Below are positions 1 through 11,780 of a DNA stretch of 64,000 nucleotides, piece by piece. Source of the DNA: Nymphaea colorata (lineage: Eukaryota > Streptophyta > Magnoliopsida > Nymphaeales > Nymphaeaceae); the NCBI RefSeq assembly GCF_008831285.2, contig NC_045146.1, positions 1-64,000 of the forward strand, read 5' to 3'. Position 1 is the stretch's first letter. Each line of letters opens with the position of its first letter. A program made the translations under genes and the position numbers. The notes below the pieces were generated by a model, which saw only the letters and a program-made list of their open reading frames with translations, did no database searches and had not been told where the DNA came from.

Positions 1-654
1 AAGAGTAATCTTGAATCCCGGTTGTTTTCAATGTTAAAGAGGCATTTTAGCCATTTTGAACACAAAACAGCAACCAACTTCAAAACAGTAACTTTGATAC
101 TTTTCTAAATTATGCTTCTTGTGGAAGGGCTGAAATAATACAGGAACATTGGATCAGTCGGGGTCAACATTGTCCAGACCTTTAGTTGCATGCAATCCCA
201 CTGAATCAATCAATCTGTTAGGTGAAAATAAAATAGGCAGATAAAATATGCCATTTGATTTTTTTATTATTTTTCTATGAATTTATTTTATTAGATATAT
301 GTATTCCAAGATTGAGATAACTCAAAAAATTGAGTCACTCTCTTTGGAAAGGCATCGAATAAAGAGATTAAAAAAAGTTCCATTATTGCTTCTCTCAACA
401 CACATATATATATATATATATATAATTTAGATAATCCATTTAAAACAGTTTAAGCAGATGAATGATTGAGAAAAAAAATGTAAACTAATATTAGATGACA
501 AAAATGTCCATGATATATTTTTCTCTTAACCATCTATCATGTTTGATCACAGTCCTGATTAGATGCTAGGTGACTCTTAGAATCACATTCTTTTTTTTCT
601 CTCTATATATAACATGTCTCTTTTTCATATTATAAAAAAAGAGACACCCAAAAC

Positions 655-695
<41 letters not shown>

Positions 696-1060
696 TATAA
701 TATATATATATATAAAGAGAGAGAGAGAGAAGCTCATTTTTTTTTGTGTCGTTTTAATTTTAATACAAACATCCAATAAAAGAAATTCATTGAAAAAGTG
801 CACAAATACAAATGACGTGTTTTATCAGCCTACCTTGTTTTAGCCCAACCCATTGGTTGATTTAGTGTGAGTGCGATCAATATTCATGCATTATTTCAAC
901 CCTTCCATAAAACGCATAATTTAGGAACAAACAATGCCTACTCTACTGTCCAAGAAGCTCGTTGCTATCTTTGTGACTTAAAATGACTAAAATGCCCTTA
1001 ACGTTGAAACCAACAACGGTCTTCAGAAGTGAACCAACGTGGTTGCGATGTTGGGGGCTC
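1..1060. mobile_element. Inverted-repeat (fold-back) element at the arm tip
   Basis: Positions about 10-330 read as an imperfect reverse complement of about 750-1045. Matching parts include the segment with GGCATTTTAGCCATTTTG, the AAATTATGC...GGAAGGG.TGAAATAAT segment and the ATAAAA...GTCATTTG segment. The loop holds AT-rich sequence and a TA/GA microsatellite. There is no coding capacity, so it fits a non-autonomous element with long terminal inverted repeats. The mirrored copy is at about 24040-25088; a partial copy opens the third arm segment. The element may extend left of the window, and I could not define a target duplication. Confidence 0.55.
655..731. repeat. TA then GA microsatellite
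   Basis: A long TA dinucleotide tract is followed by a GA tract. The counterpart in the right arm (24359-24428) differs in length and purity, as expected for replication slippage after duplication. Confidence 0.9.
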
Positions 1061-1979
1061 AACCGCTTAAGGTCAAGAAAAGCAACGACACCCTCCCCCT
1101 TTTCCTCTGAAGGGCAAAAATGGAAAAGTGATGTTTTTGGGGTCAAAGGACGAAGATACCCCTCCACCACTCATAAAGGCAACTTAGTTTGTTGCTTGGT
1201 GCTGATCAACTGCTGCTATGGATGATCACTTCCCATATTGAATATTCTTTTCTGTGTGAAAATGTCCAAAATTTTATTCATGTATTTGCATTGGAGAGTG
1301 TTCGTTATGTATTACGTACGAAATCAACTTAGTTCCCAAGATTTTAGGAGCAAATTAAAATGACAATAAAAATTATAAACAAAGAGAAGGGAAAATTAAA
1401 CTTACATGAAGAAAAAATGCGGGATGCACAGGCATGGTACCGAAATATATATTCAAACTTTTTGAATCCATGGTTGAATGTTTAAGAAAAATCCAAACAC
1501 ATCCATAATAAATTTCCGAATGGTTGTATGTAAGATTCAATTTCTCACTGGATCTAGTTACATAATAAAGAATTTGAACTCGATTTTGTTACATTTTGTT
1601 AGTCGATTAATACCAGACAGCTACATCTATTGTGTACATTTTCTTTCCCTTTTTCCGACTTTCTTTTTTTATACGAGTACGATCTGCGAAGAGGTATTCA
1701 CTAATATTTTTGAGCTTTTGATTTTTCAATATACATGAAATTAAGCTGACACAAATTTCCTAGAAGCAGCTTGAAATCCACTCTTGTCATCCAAATGACC
1801 ACGTTTAAAAAGTAAAATTCATCGACCATTTATTTCAAGGTTTCCGTGTTCGAGTTAAAGCCCAACCAATTTTTCGTTCATGCTCATGGTTAGTTGTAGG
1901 TTCAAATCTGGTTCCCATAGCAACCAATTTTTCTTGTCAAGTTCTTGGCCGTGATGGGCGGGATCCGATAACTTTCAAA

Positions 1980-2640
1980 TGAAAAGGCGGCAGTTGAAAG
2001 TGGCGGTTGCACCCAACCAACTGCAAATGATCTCGATGATCATGCTTATCCTTTACATGAACAAATTTATAAATAGGAGACGATTCCGATGGTTGGGTGA
2101 TGAGAAATTGAACGAGGCATTTCAGCGAAGAAGAGATTACCCGTTCTTCTCTCAAAGGTGTCTGAATCTCTCCTTCCTTGAGAGGTTACCAGCCTATCGA
2201 GCGATCCCCAGTCGCGTCCATCCTCACCTTCTCTTCCGCTACAAAGCTAAGGTAAATGATCTGAATCTTTATATTGTGCCATCGAAAAGAAGTATGTGAT
2301 GCATGTGCGGAATAGGTTTGAAAACCAACATTGGTATCAGAGCAAGATTTACAGTCTTTTCATTTAATGGCCGGATTGCACCTTTTTTCATTGTTACGCC
2401 TCTCGGTTTCGGCGTACAGGGCGGTTTGCCCTGCTGTTACTGTTTGGAGGGCCGGAATCCCTCTTCCTACAGCATCTAAAGATCAAACAGAATAAAATAA
2501 AAAGGAAGAAAGGGGTGAGTAGAGGGTCAAACGCATACTGCACAGGAGGACACCGGAATCTGTCGCCGGTGGTTGTGTCCTCTCTTGCAGGCAGCAAGAA
2601 TGGCAGAGTAGCAGGTTTTCTGCCCAAATGAGGTTGCTTA
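1980..2640 (+). mobile_element. LTR-like module 1 with primer-binding-site sequence
   Basis: Contains a TATA-like TTATAAATAGG near 2067. About 260 bp later comes AACA followed by TTGGTATCAGAGCAAG at about 2328. TGGTATCAGAGC is the usual plant retrotransposon primer-binding site for initiator tRNA-Met, and the preceding CA fits an LTR end. A purine-rich stretch (AAAAGGAAGAAAGGGG) lies near 2500. The module is followed directly by a second copy. This fits a short non-autonomous LTR element (TRIM or similar), but I could not find LTR starts or a target duplication. Mirrored copy: about 22450-23110. Confidence 0.5.
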
Positions 2641-3250
2641 TCCCTCCAACTGCAAATGAGCTCGATGATCATCCAAATGATCATGCTTATCCTTTACATG
2701 AACAAATTTATAATAGGAGACGATTCCGATGGTTGGGTGATGAGAAATCGAACGAGGCATTTCATCAAAGAAGAGATTACCCGCTCTTCTCTCAAAGGTG
2801 TCTGAATCTCTCCTTCCTTGAGAGGTTACGAGCCTATCGAGCGATCCCCAGTCGCGTCCATCCTCACCTTCTCTTCCGCTACAAAGCTAAGGTAAATGAT
2901 CTGAATCTTTATATTGTGCCATCGAAAAGAAGTATGTGATGCATGTGCGGAATAGGTATGGAAAACCCAAGATTCGTATCAGAGCAAGATTTACAGTCTT
3001 CTCCGGCAATGGCTGGATTCCACCGTTTTTTCATTGTTACGCCTCTCGGTTTCGGCGTACAGGGCCGTTTGCCCTGCTTACTGTTTGGAGGGCAGGAATC
3101 CCTATTCCTACAGCATCTAAAGATCAAACAGAATAAAATAAACAGGAAGAAAGGGTGGGTGGAGGGTCAAACGCATACTGCACAGGAGGCCACCGGACTC
3201 TGTCGCCGGTGGCTGGGTCCTCTCTTGCAGGCAGCAAGAATGGCAGAGTA
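2640..3250 (+). mobile_element. LTR-like module 2, tandem copy of module 1
   Basis: Repeats module 1 in the same order: the AATAGGAGACGATTCCGATG segment, the ...GTGATGCATGTGCGGAATAGGT segment, then a decayed primer-binding site (TTCGTATCAGAGCAAG at about 2972), the palindromic GCCTCTCGGTTTCGGCGTAC part and the AGGCAGCAAGAATGGCAGAG end. Mirrored copy about 21830-22450. The third arm copy has one module only (about 43650-44340), with the same decayed site. Open frames of up to ~160 codons here shift between copies and look incidental. Confidence 0.5.
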
Positions 3251-5430
3251 GCACTGTAGCAGGTTTGCTGCCGTTTTGTTCTTTTTATTACTATTATGTT
3301 TTTTGGTTCTTGCGGGCCGCTTTCGCCTACTCCCTCTTCCTTTACTTTGTTTCGGATTTCGTGTGTATATTATTATATCATTGTTTCTTGGTTTTTTACC
3401 CAATTTAATTAATTTGTCTTCTAATTAAATATTACGACATAGATTTGCTAACATTTGGTTTCAGATCCATATTCTTATTCAAGTCTGATGTGCGATCCAT
3501 TTAAAAAATTGGATGTAGATTAAATAGATTACATTTTTTTCATCCTGTTAGACTTATTCTCTTTACATGATGATGATCCCGGTACGAATACAACTTGTTT
3601 TGAATCACGATTAGTGTTCAGGGATCATAATTTGAATCCACGATCATAACTTGAATTCTTTTGTGGCATATCAATTTATAATGGGCGTCACATATTGATG
3701 CATTGGATCTGCAACTTTGGATCTTGTTTTACTTGAAGATTCATTTCTGTTAATTTCATTCTTCATTTAGATCCATGTTTATGATCCAAATGAAGTTATT
3801 ATCTAAATTACATCCGTAGACCCAAAGATGTTCAGAGTCCAAACTTGGCCTCGATATGAAGACCAGCACAGCATGAGATTTGGTTTCATGCCCAACTGGT
3901 CCATAGTGAATTGAACATTTTTGGAAATGGGGATGTCTTCATAAATGCCTGAATGTTCTCCTACACGAAGAATAGTCTCTTTTCAAGGAGATGTATTATA
4001 AAAAACATGGCAGTGGCCTCGTCTTCTCTGAAATGCAAATTTTCAATCTGACATTGTGGTGCAACTCTAATTCATGATGCAGTCTACCTTTCTATTACAT
4101 AATTTTATGGTTATCTGAGCTATTGCTAGCCAACCAGTCTACTAAGAAAGACATGGAATACATCTTGAGTGCTATTCATAATCTTTTTTAAAAAAAAAAA
4201 ATTGTAGTTCATCGGCTTAATCATCAGATCTGGCATCCTAACTAGTGGAGTTGATTGTCCAGATTTAATGCAATTAAGCATTGCTGCATGCACCTGGGAT
4301 CAGGAAAATTGTCTCAAAGTCTACATCCAAGTTGTTTCAGGTGCATATGGCACGTTCTCCTTACCATCATACTCCTCTTAGCTTGGTCATCTCTTATTAT
4401 GCTTGGAGATTAGGTAAGGATGCTTTTGAAGAGTGTGTGACTATCTAGGTAGATCCAAACAGGTACGTATATGACTGTCTTTGTCTAATCTATGAATTGC
4501 AGTTTTGGTTTTATTTACTGGGTGCTTTTGTTTAGATGTGAAATTTTTGCACTAGAGAGATTTCTGCGCTGGGAATTTGCTGTTGCCAGAGTTTTTCTAT
4601 GTTGGTCTTCAAAAAGTGTGTGTGCAGGTTGTGTTGCAGTACAAGGAATGAAGGAATGCTTTCTGCAGATTAATATTTCTCCCTCTTTTATCTACTTTTC
4701 TAATTACTCTCTTTTTTGAAACTGCTTTTTCTCCTTTACAGCATCTTTTCTTTCTCTTTGTGTATTTGAATAGTTTGACACTCGTCTTTTTAGCTTATCA
4801 TTTTTCATATATTATCTTGTATCTGTAGTTAAGATGATAGGGGACATGGTCTGAATCCATTGGTAGTTACGCGATGAGAGCATTTGGTACAAATTCATCG
4901 ATTTTCTGTCCAGTTTTAGTTGAAATCAAGATGTAATTTCTGCCTTTCAAAGTCCAACTTCTTTTGAACACTTGTTTGCAGAAGGTTTGTAGGTCTTGAG
5001 CTCATGGGTCAATTGTCTATAGGTGTTGGATTATGTGTGCCACTTGGATTATGTTTGCCAGTAACACTGAGGTGGATTTGTAAAACTCCATCAGAACTGA
5101 CCGCTGCTTGTTAGCAGCAGTGAAAACTTTGTTGAGGAACTCACTCAGGATTCATTCTGGCCATTCTTAGTAGTAGGGGTGGATCTCCCTAAGTAGTATA
5201 TAATTTATAGAATTTTCATTGGGACCTTATGAAAGTTTTTTAGAAATGTTATGTAGTACATATTTTGTTTTTCAGGCACCAAAGGGCTATGGCCCCCTAG
5301 CTCTGCCTTGCATAGTAAATTGATTGGCCAACTATGTCACATGGGGAGTGGGGGTACAGGTGCAAAGCAATTTTGAATGTGGATATATGGACACACATGG
5401 AACATTGATTTTTTCGATGATTTAGAGGAA
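3250..5430 (+). other. Non-coding body of the arm, resembling a decayed transcription unit
   Basis: No frame is conserved between copies. A short segment at 4342-4415 is bounded by a CAG acceptor-like and a GTAAGG donor-like site and stays open in the third copy, but I recognise no protein. Much of 3950-5150 is homologous, with many changes, to the - strand of 32780-34000. That implies an older shared locus rather than a simple transposon. Around 5160-5300 there is a GGCCCCCTAGCTCTGCC motif typical of common plant interspersed repeats. Confidence 0.4.
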
Positions 5431-5501
5431 TCTGGCGTCTCTCACACAAAACCTAATATAATGCATTGAGCTGCATGTGTGAGAGGCCAGATGTATATAT
5501 A

Positions 5502-7743
5502 TTAGCTTCTATCAGTTTGTAAGAGTAGTATTTTCAAACTGCAGAGAGACAACCTTTAGAGCAGTACACATATAGCATTGACTACCATATACCCTCATGT
5601 GTACTTACTACTTGTGCACAAAAAAGTCGTATCATAAACATACTCATGCAATCATGCACACTGATGTTAGGGTGTAGCCAGAGGGAGTCAGTAGAGCCAT
5701 GGCCCTCCTCAAATTTTAAAGAGAAAGAATTCACACCCAAACAAAATTGTGGATATACCAACAGATGCTGGCTATATATATTTGTGAATAATATGAATAT
5801 GCTATTAATACAAATATGCCCTTTATCAGTTTTTTTCAGGCAAATGGTACAAAAATGCAAATGATATGTTGTTTTATAATTTTTGTGTACATCAATATGT
5901 ATAGGGATATGATTTTTTGTCCACTGCTTTGGAAGATAGTCACTCTGCAGTTTCCACATGCTGCTACTTTAAAATAATAGGCACTGAATGGTTTAATTTT
6001 GAAGTGTGAACTGTTTATTATGTCTCCTGAAATTGCTCTGCACCTGTGTCCACACTTGCGCCCCTACTTGCCTTCATTCCCAAACTTATGTCATAGGCAT
6101 TTGAAGTAAAACTGAGGCACATCAATTGCTGGTTCAAACTTAAATCATCGAATGTAGTAATACCTTAAAAATCAAATTACCAGTGGAAACCAATTGTTCC
6201 ATCCTTGGCATCTCGAGAACACTAATCAAACAACCTATAATGTCTCATAAGTCTCCCACTTACCAAGTGCCTGATTCTTTTATGCAGCCAAACTTTAGGC
6301 TCTAGTTTTCTCCATTAGTTATATATGATATATCACCAAGAAAAATTTAAAGAAATTATAGCTTGTCACTATTTGATATGAATAAGATTTTCCAACACTT
6401 TTTTGCCTAGGTTATTGCCAATAAGTTTTTCATAAATATTAATATTATATTATTTTCATCACCAGTATTAGGGCCAACTCTGATTTTTAGCACTAATATC
6501 ATTGCCACTATTGCTACTACTATCACCATTATATTGTTGAACCTCAATGATTATTAGTATTATTATTGCTATCACTTTCACCCCCACTACCACGGTCAAC
6601 AATAACAATAACTCTTTAAATAAATGCTAACTTTATTTTTTTATTTTTTGTCAAAAAACAGTTAATTAAAAGAGCTCTCTCAAAATCTCTAATGTGATCT
6701 ACATGTGTCTAGTGTCTAAATTACACATTATTGCCTTTGTTGTTGATTTTTCACTCCTTGTGTCTGCCTAATTTATGAAAAATTTATTCGCAATAACCTA
6801 TGAAAAAGTGTTATATTAAATAGCCACAAGCAATAATTTTTTTTAAATTTTCCTTTGTGATATATCATATATAACTAATAGAGAAAACTAGAGCTTGAAG
6901 TTTGGCTGCATAAAAAAGAATCAGGCACTTGGTCGGCGGGAGACTTATGGGAGACACTACAGTTTGTTTGATTAGTGTTTTCGAGATGCTAAGGATGGAA
7001 CAATTGGTCTCCATTGGTAATTTGATTTTTAATATATTACTGCACTCAATGTTTTAAGTTTGAACCAGCAATTGATGTGCCTTGGTTTTACCTCATTAGG
7101 TTAGATACAAGTGCATAGCAATTTGAGGAGACACAATAAACAATTTATACTTCAAAATTAAACCATTTAGTGCCTATTATTTTAAAGTAGCAACATGTGC
7201 AAACTGCACAGTGACTATCTTCCAAGGCAGTGCACATATAGTATATCACCATGCACACTCACTTGTATTTGTGCACAAAAAATCATATGCCTATACATAT
7301 TGATGTACACAAAAATTGTAAAACAGCTTATCATTTGCATTTTTTGTACCATTTGCCTGGAAAAACTGATAAAGGGCATATTCGTATCCATAGCATATTC
7401 ATGTTATTCACAAATATATATGGCTTGTATTTGTGGGTGGATCCACAATTTTTTTGCACAAATATATATATAGCCAACATCTGTTGATGGATCCACAATT
7501 TTGCTTGGGGCCAATCGAAATTTTTTAAGATATAAGGATGTGAATTCTTTCTCTTTAAAATTTGAGGAGGGTCATGGCCCTGCTGGCTACACTCTGACAT
7601 CAGTGTGCTTGAGTATGTTTATGAATACGACTTTTTGTGCATAAGTAGTAAGTACACATGAGTGTATATGGTAGTCTATGTTATATGTGCACTGCTCTAA
7701 AGGTTGTCCCTGTGCAGTTTGAAAATACTACTCTTACAAACTG
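5502..7743. mobile_element. Fold-back transposon with ~0.95 kb terminal inverted repeats, left copy
   Basis: The first ~930 bp (CAGTTTGTAAGAGTAGTATT inwards to about 6435) are the imperfect reverse complement of about 6775-7743, leaving a ~340 bp loop. The loop holds ATT/ATC-rich low-complexity sequence and no open frame, so the element is non-autonomous. The right end has lost a few terminal bases compared with the other two copies. Superfamily is uncertain: 8-bp flanking repeats at the third copy would fit hAT or Mutator-like elements. Confidence 0.75.
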
Positions 7744-8230
7744 AATTGGTTGCTACTCAGTGAAGTGAAATCCCTTATTGCTTGACACTGGGAAGAAGAG
7801 GAGTGTTCAAAAAATGTTTAGATATTCTAGGTGGCATATGGTCTCTTCCTGTCACCATCATGTTCTTCTCAGACTAGGTGCATGTCCTATTTTGCTTAGG
7901 CATGGTGCAAACACATTTTAAATAGAATGGGCATCTATTATCTATTCAAGTTCTTGAGGACTATGTTGTTTTAATTCAATTTTAAATTTGTCCTGGATGA
8001 TTGTCTTGGCAGAAAACATGTCCATGGACAGTTTTTTTTCATACGAGTTGCTCGACGTTTCCATTTAGCAGCTTATTGTGGCAGGTATAGAAGAAGTTAA
8101 TAATAAGCAAGGAAATAAGAGAAAGCACCCTTGCTTTTTGCTTGTGGCTACCTGGTTTTGCTGGTCAGCCACGTTGATGTTCTCTTTCTTGGATGTGGCT
8201 GTGGCCAATGCACTGAACAGTAGGAAAAAA

Positions 8231-9190
8231 GTTTTTAACTCCGCCATTGGTTCAGGTTTTACTTTACCAATGCCAGTCCCAAGCCTGGATAAAGGAGGAG
8301 GGTTTAAGTGTCCATTTCTAATTGCCTAAAGTGGTTTGAGATGAGGTCGCTCCCTGACTGGGTGACCCAGCAACATGAAACATTATATATATGTGGTCCC
8401 ATCAAAGTTCTGTTTACTAAGAAGAGTTCACTGATGACTAGATAAGGAGCTTTTGTGGCTGGGCAACCTGTGAAATGCTTTCATGGGAGTGTTTTCTTTT
8501 CTTTTTCTTCTTTTTTTTTTCTTTCCCCTATCACCTGATCTATCTCATCGAAGGATACCTCAGCTCTAACCAGCTGGAGAGATTAACATGGAATGGAGGA
8601 AATAGCGAAGATATTACCAGAGCCTCTATTCTGGATCATATAAAAGCTAGAGGCCTAGCTGAACCTTGGCATGAAGGGGGTATGGCTAACAAAGAGCTGT
8701 CCTGAAGCAAACTGCACGCTCTATGTGGGAGTAGAAGGTTGTTAACTTACTGAAGACAGGTTGAAGAGACTTGGATTAGCATGGCTTCAGGCTGCATTTT
8801 ATGTGGAAAAGCAGAGGAGGATGAGTGTTCTGTTCTTTAAATGCCCCATGTGCCAAAGCATTTGCAGGAGAAGAGTTACTAAATATGGGAAGAAGAGTGC
8901 CCAAGGGAGGCCTTATAAAGGTACTTCAATGATGGAGCAGGAAGAAGATTAGAAACACAGTCCTTCAAAAATGGTGGAAGAATTGTTTCCATGCTGCCAT
9001 TGGGCACATCTGGAAACTGAGGAATGGTATAAAGCATGGCAAGATCAGTAAGTTGTGCAATGAAGCAGATGTTTGCTGGAAGACATGCATGGAAATTATT
9101 GTGGCGCAGGACTGGAGAGAAGAGCACAGGGATCTAACCTGCTGGATTGCCACTGGTATTATTTGAAGAGCACAGGGAAACGATGAAGTC
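8231..9190 (+). mobile_element. LINE 3'-end remnant, left-arm copy
   Basis: Read across frames, 8740-8890 gives LTEDRLKRLGL, then C-I-L-C-G-K-A-E-E-D-E-C, then LFFKCPMCQSI. This is the zinc-binding region found at the C-terminus of plant LINE reverse transcriptases (zf-RVT, with C-x2-C and HLFF-x-C patterns). It is followed near 8965-9035 by a tryptophan-rich IWKLRNGIKH block, the counterpart of the IW..RN motif downstream in these proteins. At least two frameshifts separate these blocks and a stop lies upstream, so it is a dead fragment. The RT domain proper is absent. Confidence 0.7.
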
Positions 9191-9339
9191 TGCGTCCTCC
9201 CCAATTTTTAAAGCCATTGGTTGGGAGTGCCAATTTGGCATGGGAAGTGATGCGCAAGGATCCCAAGTTACGTTGGGGCATGGGAATGGCGACAGTGCAG
9301 CTTCAGCTTGCTGTTGCATCATACCGTTTATGACTTAGG

Positions 9340-9429
9340 GTTTTAGCACACTGAGTTGACGACCCAACTCTCATTGAGGTTGTCCAGGTTCGGCAGTTAT
9401 TATTTCTCCCGAAAATTTGTTGTTTTTTC

Positions 9430-9462
<33 letters not shown>

Positions 9463-10270
9463 GGTTTAGAAAGGTACTAAGATAATGGGTTCATGATCCC
9501 CGTTTCCTGCTTTAAGGGAATACTTTTGCAACATTCTTGGAAGATGTTGATGGCTTATGTTCAAGCATTAAGTTTTTGGTAATCTAACTTTTGATTACAA
9601 GTTATGCCTTTAGAGTATGTCTTTAATGACCAATACCAAGATATCCAAACATTTCCATTAATGTGGAGGCAAGGACAATGTAGTTTAGATGGTTGGATTA
9701 ATATGCTAAATAATTAAAATTGGCAAAGACACATTGTGACCACCTTCATTGCCACAGCAAGCTAATTAAATTTATAGGATTTTGCCTCAACAGGGACAAC
9801 ATGGTTGGACAGGGAACGTGTAAACCGTTCCTGCTTCGATTCCTGTGGGCATCGTGTGGTTGTTATCGTCCTAAAAATTTATAAAATTTTATCTATCATT
9901 TTTTGCATTTTTTATTTACAACAATCATTTGAACAGATTCTTTCTGATCGATCGCCTTCGATGCGATAATGACAGTATTGATCACAATAATATTAAATAC
10001 AAGCAGTTGTGAACATCGGGCCGAATCGGTCTCTTGTGGACAACCGAGTCGGTTCACCGGCTGATACATGGTAGCACGTTATTCATTACTTTACTAATTA
10101 CTAATTTAAATTAATCTTATATTTCTTTACATCTTTCAGTAATATCGCAATATATATATATATATATATAAAATCAGTTGATGACGAATTAATATATAAA
10201 AAATAAAAAGTACTTAAAGGTGACATGTGGCGTTCTTGATTAAGGTCGATCCACTGTCTCCTAATACACA
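9340..10270. other. Intergenic stretch, nothing recognised
   Basis: AT-rich. It contains a pyrimidine run (about 9424-9462), a TA microsatellite near 10150 and no conserved open frame. The match to the arm copies ends near 9190. I see no gene here. Confidence 0.5.
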
Positions 10271-10615
10271 ATTGACATGCGTATCGGCCGATGCACGTTC
10301 TTACTGGCAACATTTAGTTTTTTCCTCCCCTGCTCTCACCTTGGGATGCACAAAACCGACTCAGATTGCATTTATAAGATGTTAATTTGTTCTAGGAGGC
10401 ATTTGATTTGTTGTCATTATAATCGTACGCGTACCGACTTGGTGCATGTACTCTTCTGCTCAGGCACGGTGCAAACACAACTGTCCTTTTGTTGGTTTAG
10501 TATCAAATGCATGGTGTCAACTGTTAGCAGTTAAGTTTGATTCTGCATTGGCATTGAAATTAAGTTTATGGTTATTTTAAGAGTCAATTTCTTTTCGTTT
10601 AAGTTTTGATGTTTG

Positions 10616-10913
10616 TTCTTGTAAGTTGAGCAGGGTTAGTGCAAGGATGTGTGCTTGTTGGATTATGATTGACAGGATTAAAGTGGACTAGAATGGATTT
10701 TAGATTCAGTTAGTTTGTGAATTAGCTGAGCGCTGCTCAGTTTTCCTTTCCTTTTATTTTTTTTATATTCTCTAGTTCTCCTTTGTTTCCTCTTTATTTG
10801 TTGGAAGCATTTATGATTTTGCTGCTCGGTTCTCCTTTCTTTTTCCTTTTTATGGTTTATCTTCCCTTCTCATCTCCCTTTTGATCAGCTTTAATTCTTT
10901 CCCTGGTTTATAC
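10616..10913 (+). repeat. Direct repeat upstream of the kinase exon (intron-derived)
   Basis: Begins TTCTTGTAAGTTGAGCAG and ends CCCTGGTTTATAC. It is repeated with a few differences at 11482-11780, directly after the kinase exon. Both begin with an intact GTAAGT donor. The repeat therefore looks like the exon's own intron, present on both sides. A single copy without any exon lies inverted at about 30720-31025. Confidence 0.85.
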
Positions 10914-10928
10914 TCTGTTCTGTTTCAG

Positions 10929-11486
10929 ATACTTGCTTTAACAAAACTGAGACATCCACACCTTGTCACATTAATTGGTGCTTGTTCTGAAGAACATTGC
11001 CTTGTCTATGAGCTCTTAATAAATGGAAGCCTAGAGGATCGTCTCTTCGGCAATCATAAAGAGCAGCTATTTTGGTGGAAAGATCGACTTCGAGTAGCAG
11101 TGGAGGTTTGCTTGGGGCTTCTTTTTCTTCATTCCAATTCTATGGTACATGGTGATGTGAAGCCTGCAAACATCTTGCTAGATGCTAACAACAAGGCCAA
11201 GATTGCAGATTTTGGGATTTGTTGGTTTCTCCCCAAGCCTCAAAGGGAGTCCACTAGCACAGTTTGTAAATACACTGACCCAAGGGGAACCAAGGTGTAC
11301 ATGGACCCCGAGTTCATGAGCTCTGGAAAATTGACATACAAGTCTGATGTTTATGCATTTGGTATCATTCTTATGCAATTACTCACCAAAAAACCTGGTT
11401 TTGGATTGCCAAGTGAAGTTGGAAAAGCTTTGAATAGCAGTGCATTACACAAAATGTTAGATCATGATCCAGGAAACTGGCTTCTT
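10929..11486 (+). pseudogene. Isolated protein-kinase exon of a U-box (PUB33-like) kinase gene
   Basis: The exon is bounded by TTTCAG at 10928 and GTAAGT at 11487 and is 558 nt, exactly 186 codons in one phase. It encodes the middle of a Ser/Thr kinase: RHPHLVTLIGAC (residues 8-19), the catalytic loop VHGDVKPAN (73-81, HGD rather than HRD), DFG (94-96), MDPE of the activation segment (125-128) and SDVYAFG (139-145). The HGD-VKP loop and the T-D-P-x-G-T-x-x-Y-M-D-P-E-F stretch are typical of plant U-box kinases of the PUB32-35/PUB50s class. The glycine loop, catalytic lysine, C-lobe end and U-box are not found within several kb on either side. The frame is intact, so it may be a single exon of a rearranged gene or a captured exon. 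As a working gene it looks incomplete. An alternative is another receptor-like cytoplasmic kinase; I favour the U-box class. Confidence 0.75.
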
Positions 11487-11780
11487 GTAAGTTGAGCAGG
11501 GTTAGTTCAATGGTGTGTGCTTGTTGGATTATGATTGACAGGATTAAAGTGGACTAGAACGGATTTTAAATTCAGTTAGTTTGTGAATTAGCTGAGCGCT
11601 GCTCAGTTTACCTTTCCTTTTAATTTTTTTATCATCTCTAGTTCTCCTTCGTTTCCTCTTTATTTGTTGGAGGCATTTACGATTTTGCTGCTCGGTTCAC
11701 CTTTCTTTTTCCTTTTTATGGTTTATCTTCCCTTCTCATTCTCGCTTTTGAGCAACTTTAATTCTTTCCCTGGTTTATAC
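11482..11780 (+). repeat. Direct repeat downstream of the kinase exon (intron-derived)
   Basis: Second copy of the sequence at 10616-10913. After it the sequence runs into CTGCAAACGTCATTG, which in the inverted counterpart directly follows the single repeat copy. This layout would allow deletion of the exon by recombination between repeats. Confidence 0.85.

Larger units (their letters stand above)
3..9040 (+). repeat. Left arm of a ~9 kb inverted repeat
   Basis: This stretch reads as the reverse complement of 16032-25088. Position 3 pairs with about 25088. The match runs to about 9040, where the left sequence continues as in the third copy (50231 onward) while the right arm switches to unrelated sequence. 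Sampled stretches differ only by scattered substitutions, single-base indels and microsatellite length, for example near 8480 and near 1190. That suggests a recent duplication, roughly 98-99% identity by eye. The arm carries, in order, an inverted-repeat element, two tandem LTR-like modules, a non-coding stretch, a 2.2 kb fold-back element and the frameshifted 3' end of a LINE. I find no intact gene in it. Confidence 0.9.

Noticed and set aside
1880-1935. GTAGGTTCAAATCTGGTTCCC resembles a tRNA 3' half
   Set aside because: The upstream half does not fold into D and anticodon arms, and the sequence lies in a repeat with diverged copies.
1979-3251. Open frames of ~100 codons in the LTR-like modules
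   Set aside because: They shift and break between the copies, and overlap on both strands. They follow the nucleotide repeat rather than protein conservation.
5582-7600. Open frames of 70-125 codons on both strands of the fold-back element
   Set aside because: They arise from the inverted repeats themselves and are not preserved in the third copy.
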